In this document: piece after piece, positions 57,832-64,000 of the stretch
How the letters are laid out: each line of letters opens with the position of its first letter
How positions within the stretch are numbered: the stretch's first letter is position 1
Assembly: GCA_029891345.1 (NCBI GenBank)
Contig: CM056994.1
Coordinates: 61,473,251-61,537,250 of the forward strand
Length of the DNA stretch: 64,000 nt
Direction: 5' to 3'
From: Dryococelus australis
Taxonomy: Eukaryota > Arthropoda > Insecta > Phasmatodea > Phasmatidae
Program-made: the position numbers and the translations under genes
Notes under the pieces: generated by a model
The model's database searches: none
What the model was told of the DNA's origin: nothing
The model's input: only the letters and a program-made list of their open reading frames with translations

Positions 57832-59180
57832 AAGCAGTATTAATGCTAGTGGGGAAGAAACAATAACACCCCAACCACTAGTAACACCTTCACACCAGGA
57901 GACACGTCACACTCAACTTGCTTCGTACCACTCGCATTATTAGTGAGTGGTGACGGTGACCTTTAGTACTGCCATGTATTCTGGGTGGATGCACAACCAG
58001 TAGAGGCTTGGTGCGACACCGGCTCAACGTCCCTGATCAGTCCGCCTATGGTGGGGGATCAGTGGGGACTCTTATCAAGCCAGCCAACAAGTCACTATTG
58101 GGGTACACTGTTAGTATTTCCGTTTCAGTGCACTGCGCGATTTATAGAACTGTTACCCTATGCCTCATGAGAGAAGGAGTGGCAGAAGACGTATAGAGCA
58201 ACACCTGGCTTACCCTGCTGCCTGGCCGAGGATAGTATCACCCTATCCTATGCAGGATAAACAGGCGGAATAGGTTCGTGCCGCCGAACTCAGATGTCAA
58301 GCAGTCGCACTTGCACCAGCAAAATTAATTGAGTTTCCACCATGTTCGTACAAGCTACAGGTACAGCTACAGGCTGTTGTCTACGGCTTCTTAACTGGAG
58401 CGGAAGTTCGCCTAGGTTGGGATGTGATCTACTGGATGAAAGAAGCACAACTTTAGAACATTCGTGCAGGCATTCACCATGCTTAAGACTAAACTTACCT
58501 CAACTACCGAACTAGAGGTGTGTGTGTATCAGAACTAGCAGACACTCCTCGCCTCATCCCCTCTACTTAAGTCGCTTTTGGTCTAGCGAGTAAAATCTGT
58601 AACTACCGTGTCCAGTCAGTCTAATTGTATATGCATCATCCTTCCTGTCTAAGTGCATCGCGTAGACAACAGAACTGTTTGCCCTATCCCTCACAGGAGG
58701 AGGAGGAGTGGTGGAAAACGCAGGAAATGATATCTGGCTCACTCTGCTCTCAGACCATGGATAATATTACCCCATCGTACGCAGGGGAAACCGGAGGAAT
58801 GGGACCCCGCCGCCAAACTTAGACAATAAGCAGTTGCGCCTGCTCCGGTTCTGGTGATTGACTTCCCACAGTGTATCTGCATAGATCTTACATGTCACCC
58901 TGTTGTCAAAGGACTCCTGACCGGTACTGAAGTGCACTTAGGCTGAGACAACCTTATCTTCTGATCTAACGAAGCATACCTGTGGAAGCTCAGCTCCGGC
59001 ATGGACTGAATTTGTCGCGCCTAAGCCAAACCTAATCCGGCTACAACATCAAGAAGCAGAAGTAAGTAAGTACTAGCCAACACCCCTTGCCTCACGCCAA
59101 CTATATAAACCAAACTACCCCGCTTTTGGTCTAGCAGACAAAATCCTCGTCTAACGTACCGTCAGTCTAATTGGGCACGT
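57832..59180 (+). mobile_element. Leader fragment with retropepsin-like region and tandem duplication
   Basis: The frame 57,985-58,170 contains WCDTGSTSLIS, the active-site pattern of retroviral-type aspartic proteases. The blocks at about 58,060-58,620 and 58,620-59,175 resemble each other. Both end with CTTTTGGTCTAGC, and their GGAGTGG... and ...CGCCRCC blocks fall in the same order. This is a duplication with a period near 550 bp. The second unit has diverged. Family Ty3/Gypsy or related; broken. Confidence 0.5.
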
Positions 59181-59350
59181 GTCAGAGGAAATCACTGTAA
59201 CAATTAAATTCAGCTTTGTCAGTTGAGAGCAATGTTTTAGCCTTGAGAGCAGAAAACATAGATGTCACATTGACACTGTCAGTATGGCAATAGCATAGTA
59301 TCCACTCAAATGCACTATATATCTCCTGTGTTTTGAAAAATAAGAAAAAG

Positions 59351-59381
59351 TTATTCTGTCCCCCCCCCCGCCCCCCCCCCA
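59351..59381. repeat. C-run
   Basis: About 30 bases of C with one G and bordering A. Exact length is uncertain. Similar C-runs occur at 19,487, 46,551 and 62,730. Confidence 0.7.
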
Positions 59382-60701
59382 ACAAGGAAAACCTTGATAG
59401 AGAATGAAAATGTTAAAATTGATATGCTAACCCATAACGTTAACTGAGAGTAGTCTCAAGCCCAAGTGTATCTGTTTAGAAGTTGTGTATTGAAAAGTAA
59501 GAATTGTGAACGTACGTAACCACAAAGAAGGAATTTAAAATTATTGTAGGTTAGGGATAGTTGATCAGAGGTAAAAGGAAAATCCTCTCACTCGTTACAT
59601 AATGTAAGATTAGAGAGAAATAATTAGTGTTATTGTATCTTTGCTAAAGAGAAGTAGAGAACTTCCCCGTAAACACGTAAAATTTCACGCTACTGAAAGC
59701 CTTTTGTGTAGTAGAGTAATTGAGGCCAGTGCCAACAATATTATGTACCCATGTTAGAAGCTTAGAAAGCCAAGAGAGAAGCAAATTACGTGTATGTACC
59801 TTAGGATGTAAGAATTTATAAGAAGTAGTGACAAATGTTAACCACTGTCAAGTATAGAGAGAGGATAAGGAAAATATTGTAACCTAGATTGAGAGTGTCA
59901 TGTGTAACTAATGGCTGGAACCTAGACTTAAGAATTCTAGCACAAATCGTACATTGAGTGTATTATGTCAACATGTGTGTGCCTTTAAAAGAGTATGATT
60001 CCTTAAGTTCTACCTTTTTTTTTGTATGTGAAAACCCCCGGAGTGGTGCAGGGCGTAATAATATTTTTCTTAAAAGCACACACTTTTGAACACGTAAATG
60101 GTTTACCGTGCGACAGCGTTGGCTGAAAGCCAGACCAGTTAGAATTTTTCCAGACCAGTTAGAATTTTTCTGTAGGGGCCATGGTAAATTTTCCCTGTTG
60201 CCAATCCTTTGTGAGTGGGATTATATATTTTTTTAATCTGTTAGCTACACTTTTAATGTCGAGGATAGAGATAAAAATCTAACGAACTTAAAATCTTGTG
60301 CAAACTAAACATTGTACAACCCACTGTTTCAAATTCTTTTTCATTCAGTTCTTGGTATGTGAACTGCCCTCGAACTAGGAAGGTCAGGGTTTGAAAGAAA
60401 ACGGCCTGTTCCCATATGCTTCCTTTCCTCAAAGCTCTCCTCGCGGTTGTGAATGAAGAAATTAAGGCAGCCAGCAGATGAGATGGAATCTCACGTGCCG
60501 CCACCCACACTGCCACAGACGAAGAGGAAGTGAGAGAGAGACAGGTAGAAGAGGAAGAGGGGAAGAAGCCACTTGACCCAGATACGGGCGCTCTCAGAAT
60601 CAACAACTGGCCACGCAAGTCTCAGAAGAGGCGTGAGCCTACAGGTGCAACCACCGTGATGTGATTGAGGCTGTCACCACACACCTGAAGCAAAAGCAGT
60701 C

Positions 60702-61010
60702 TTGTTTGAGATGGGTCTCTTTCGCTTCATTGCTGCACAGTGCGACTGCGCTCTCTACGGACGACTTCGCCCCATCAACGACCAAGCAAGAGCTCGGGGC
60801 AAGTCACAAATAGTGGCAGAGTACTTTTCACATACCGATGGAATCGACTCCATGCGTTGGACAGCCTTGGACGTTAAAATAATTAACGAGTTTAATAATG
60901 GATTGTACTGCCACCCAGATTCCAACATGCGGTCGCCACCCCCTTCAGACAAGATAGTTTTACCTGATAGACCACTATCTCAAGATAGCCGAGAAGGAAG
61001 TTTAAATTGA
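60702..61010 (+). other. Open reading frame inside the U3 of the LTR, third copy
   Basis: This frame of 102 codons lies in the same LTR position as 34,784-34,449 and 46,050-45,817. Shared protein pattern: KSQIVAEYFSH corresponds to KSLIVAEMISR, and the later NNGLYCHP corresponds to INYEIHCP. The start codon shown lies just before the LTR start. Function unknown. Confidence 0.35.
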
Positions 61011-62072
61011 CACCACAGGATCGCAGCACCTCTGCTGCCCTGTGACATCACACCCACCAGCATCTGGCCGAGGTGGTAAACTTGTTGTCACCTCAGCACA
61101 GGGAGATAAATGAGCGGCGCTTGCCGCTACCCTGATAAACCTACCCCTGCGATGAAAGGCTACAACACCCCCGCACCCCCGGAAGATCGCTGATCCAGGG
61201 ATTTTCTACTATATAAGGAGGCACGAGCATACCTCTTGCCATAATCACCGGGCTCGCCAGTCGCATAGGTGAGCAAGCACTCCCAAGGTCTGTGCAAGAC
61301 CTCTCTCTCCTCTCCCACAGCCTGCTAAAGGTGCCAACCTCTCCAGCAGCTTGCAGAAGGCTCCAACCTCTCCAGTAGCTTGCAGAAGGCTTCATCCTCT
61401 CCAGCAGCTAGAAAAAGGCTCTTCCTGCAATTGAAGACTGCACGAGGTAAACCTGACATCCAAACCCTGCACCCCCTTTTACCCCAGTCACTCCCTTGAC
61501 TCCGCAGTAAATGGTCGTCGTGACATTTTCCCTTTTGGACTAATTCCCCTTAAGAGAATACACTGCAAAGAGCGTAAATTATGTACAATTGGAAGTCAGA
61601 ATAATTCTGCTTTATTCTTTTACCAGGCTCACCTTCGCCTAAATTAATTTACGTCAATAATTAATTCTTAGCTAGCATGTATAATCCAACAGGGATTCCC
61701 CATTTCCAAAAAACCTAATAATAAATTTTACGTAAAACTGAAATCATTGACTACCATAATTTTTATATTAGTTCCTTGCTCATTTATTTAATTAATATTC
61801 CATCAGTGAAACTTGTTCTCACATGCATTTTAAAAAAAACCCACTAAGGATTAGTTGTGAGGCGTGCCGAACTCCACAGGATGCGGAGCTTGCATACAGC
61901 TTCGAAGTCTGCAAAGACATACCTCTGCTCCTGGGTTTCCGGTGCTCCCTCGCCTATCCTCTGTGGTGTCCTAATTCCGGACTGCACATCTATCTATCAG
62001 TGCCTTGGGTGTGACTGAATAACATACACCCCCAGGACTGCATTTCTGTGAAAAGGACAGAAGGCTGGTCAG

Positions 62073-62576
62073 ATGCACAGTAAGAAGGGTGGTATCCAGT
62101 GCCGTAATCAGAGCAGAGAACGCCGAGCTTCGCAGAGGTTAATTAACTCAAAGGTAACCGCCGAAGTTACAAGTGAGGACACGTTACCACCAGCGGAGCC
62201 TGAATTTACACCTCAACCTATTTCTCCATTCATTCCTCTTGACCACGAGTCGAAGTTAGACGCGTACTTGGGTATTAGTCAGCCGTGGTCCGATCAGAAA
62301 CCAACCATATATCCCCAGCCAGAGATCCTCCTACCCACAGTAACTAAACTGCCACCCAAGCTAGACCAACAAAAGGATGTACAGAACTCTTGTATAATTC
62401 ACTTTGCTTCCAGGAAAGTAATCAGGGTTCGACTACCACCGAAGGTAACCCCAAAACCCCACGCAGCTACTTCACCCGTAAATTACATACCCACACGCCA
62501 GCCTATGCGACCTCTGCGTATCGTCACATCAACTCCTCCAGCGGGATCAACCACCGCTACCATCACCATGGATTAA
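62073..62576 (+). mobile_element. gag N-terminal frame of the plus-strand copy
   Basis: A 167-codon open stretch beginning MHSKKGG. It corresponds to 44,754-44,386 on the minus strand, which begins MHNEHCG. Both are Pro-rich and lack a recognised capsid or zinc-knuckle domain in this part. The gag assignment rests on position after the LTR leader and before the gag-like helical region of the sister copy. Confidence 0.45.
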
Positions 62577-62715
62577 GCCGTATCACAATACATACCCCCG
62601 GGACAGCTGGCATCCTGCATTTTGGCAGCTCTTGCAGTGAGGAAGATTGTTCTACTAGGACAGGAAACAATCATGGTTCGACTCACTCTGGGGTTGATTC
62701 CCCTCATCTGAGATG

Positions 62716-64000
62716 GTAGCCTCCCACTAACCCCCCCCCCCCACCCCCCTTGCCTTAAGAACCTACCATGACCCACCGGGCTAGCGTAGCAACAAACACG
62801 CTGCAATAGGATTATTTGCTGAACTTGGGAGGGCAGTCAGCACCCTAACCACTATCTCAAAGATAGGGATGCGTATCAACATCACGTTAGTCACTATCAT
62901 CATCACAGAGACTGCTAATGATTTAAATTATAATTATAATTCAGCCTTTGTGGGAATTGCAGAAGTGTAGAGCATAGGGCATTCCGTTTTCAAACGAGTC
63001 AGTATAAATATAATTGTGTTCATTCAGGGACATTTTCCTACCTGAATATAATGCACTTCAGACTAAAGAGTATAGCACAATTCTAATTCATGTAAGAATA
63101 ACTTCAGTCCACAGTTTTGCAAATCATTGAGATTTGAACCTTTGTTGCAGTATTAAGATTACCTATTTAATTTGTTAGCAATTTAAACTTTGCCTTGGGT
63201 GAGAATTTACAAGTGGTAGCAAATGGTTACTGCTGGTCGTATTTCGTCATGTTTGACGGAAAAGAATTTAGAAGCGTTTTACCTTTTGAAGGGGTGTGAA
63301 TACGTAATGATTGACCAGAAGTAAGTTTATGATAAATGTTTGCAAAATATCTAACTCTGACTGGTTTGGTATTTTTGGTAATATCATTTGCATGCTCAGG
63401 GTTATGAGCTTTGGTACAACTACATTATTTATATTTACTTTCTATGCAATAATTACTTGAATAATCAATGTTTACAGTTACCAAGGTAAAAATATTCGTC
63501 AAGTGAAGCATAATCCAGTGAGATACTATTAATGTCAGTATTTGGTCACAGCTGGTTGCATCATGCCAAGTGTGATGAAAATAAATTTATGAAAGTGTGT
63601 TACCTTATTAAATGGTGTGAAGACAGAAATGGTAACTAGAACGATTGCTTGTAAAATATTTTAGCAGTGACTTGTAATACCGCAGTAGAAAGTATACCGA
63701 AAGTGTAAGTTCAAGTTATAGTGGTTTGAGAATAAAGAAATTTTATGAGTTGGTTTTAAGTGAGCCATATACTATGTGTAATATACTGTGGATATCAGAA
63801 AGAGCATTCTATTCAATGTTATGGATTATGGATAAAATAAACTTCTCTTGTATTAGTTTTTTTGAAATTGTGAGCAAACTGGTTTATTTGAATAAAATGT
63901 ATTTTGAATTGAACTGTGATTAATGCTTGTTCCTCCTTTGCATGGAACAATACTAATCAGCAAAATAATCAACATTTTATCTATGAGCATTCCATGTATA
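62716..64000. other. No gene supported
   Basis: After a C-rich stretch (62,730-62,750) the DNA is AT-rich to the end of the window. The frame at 63,726-63,923 is Phe/Tyr/Ile-rich from AT bias alone and has no homology I can see. Confidence 0.5.

Larger units (their letters stand above)
59181..62715 (+). mobile_element. Plus-strand copy of the 33-46 kb element (3' end, LTR, gag start)
   Basis: In order: a non-coding 3' part (59,400-60,711) matching 36.2-34.8 kb on the minus strand, an LTR starting TGGGTCTCTTTCGC at 60,712 with a TATA box (CTATATAAGG, 61,208-61,217) and CT-rich leader, and a gag start (62,073-62,576). Similarity to 44,200-44,050 minus continues to about 62,715. The LTR is much more diverged than the 33-46 kb pair, so this is a separate, older or sister lineage. 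It is truncated and broken. Confidence 0.62.

Noticed and set aside
1-64000. CRISPR arrays, operons, canonical tRNA or rRNA genes
   Set aside because: None found. tRNA-like boxes belong to SINEs, repeats are transposon-derived, and the sequence is clearly eukaryotic.

Overview
This window looks like intron and intergenic DNA from an animal with a large, repeat-rich genome. An invertebrate is most likely: a BEL/Pao element, Ty3/Gypsy LTR elements, Tigger and hAT DNA transposons and a tRNA-derived SINE sit together, and BEL/Pao is unknown in mammals and birds. There are no operons or bacterial signals. All names come from reading the sequence; no database search was possible.

Host genes. The only convincing host coding DNA is three exons on the minus strand, at 29,867-29,758, 12,631-12,433 and 526-204. 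Each is GC-richer than its AT-rich surroundings, is open in one frame, and has AG/GT borders. The junction phases (0/2, 2/0, 0/2) are compatible across both introns. They read as one leucine-rich helical protein segment of about 210 residues. Its introns, about 17.1 and 11.9 kb, are packed with transposons. A weaker candidate is a 40-codon, two-exon plus-strand gene at 26,833-27,113 with a TATA-like box and a good start context.

Layout. 1.5-6.2 kb: two LTRs of an 880-890 bp class with internal remains between them. 7.4-9.9 kb: minus-strand LTR fragments. 10.0-11.8 kb: a BEL/Pao relic with a SINE inserted. 12.9-15.15 kb: MITE ends and degenerate repeats. 15.2-23.2 kb: two more plus-strand LTRs of the 880-bp class with leader and gag-like DNA, one split by a 1,984-bp TA-flanked inverted-repeat transposon. 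23.2-25.6 kb: a minus-strand LTR split by an hAT element with a perfect 8-bp target duplication. 25.6-30.7 kb: mostly unique AT-rich DNA, with the mini-gene candidate, a SINE, a host exon and a second hAT element. 30.7-32.8 kb: a minus-strand LTR relic. 33.3-46.2 kb: a large minus-strand Gypsy-type element with long repeats at both ends, split by a 2.7-kb Tigger. 46.2-57.8 kb: plus-strand Gypsy remains with protease, reverse transcriptase, RNase H and integrase regions, split by a second, internally deleted Tigger. 57.8-62.7 kb: a leader fragment and another copy of the 33-46 kb family. 62.7-64 kb: plain AT-rich DNA.

No new functional system is evident. The points most worth checking are the host exons, an open reading frame kept inside the U3 part of one LTR family, the PCNA-binding-like tail of the Tigger transposase, and the large inverted pairs of retrotransposon fragments, which could make double-stranded RNA if transcribed.
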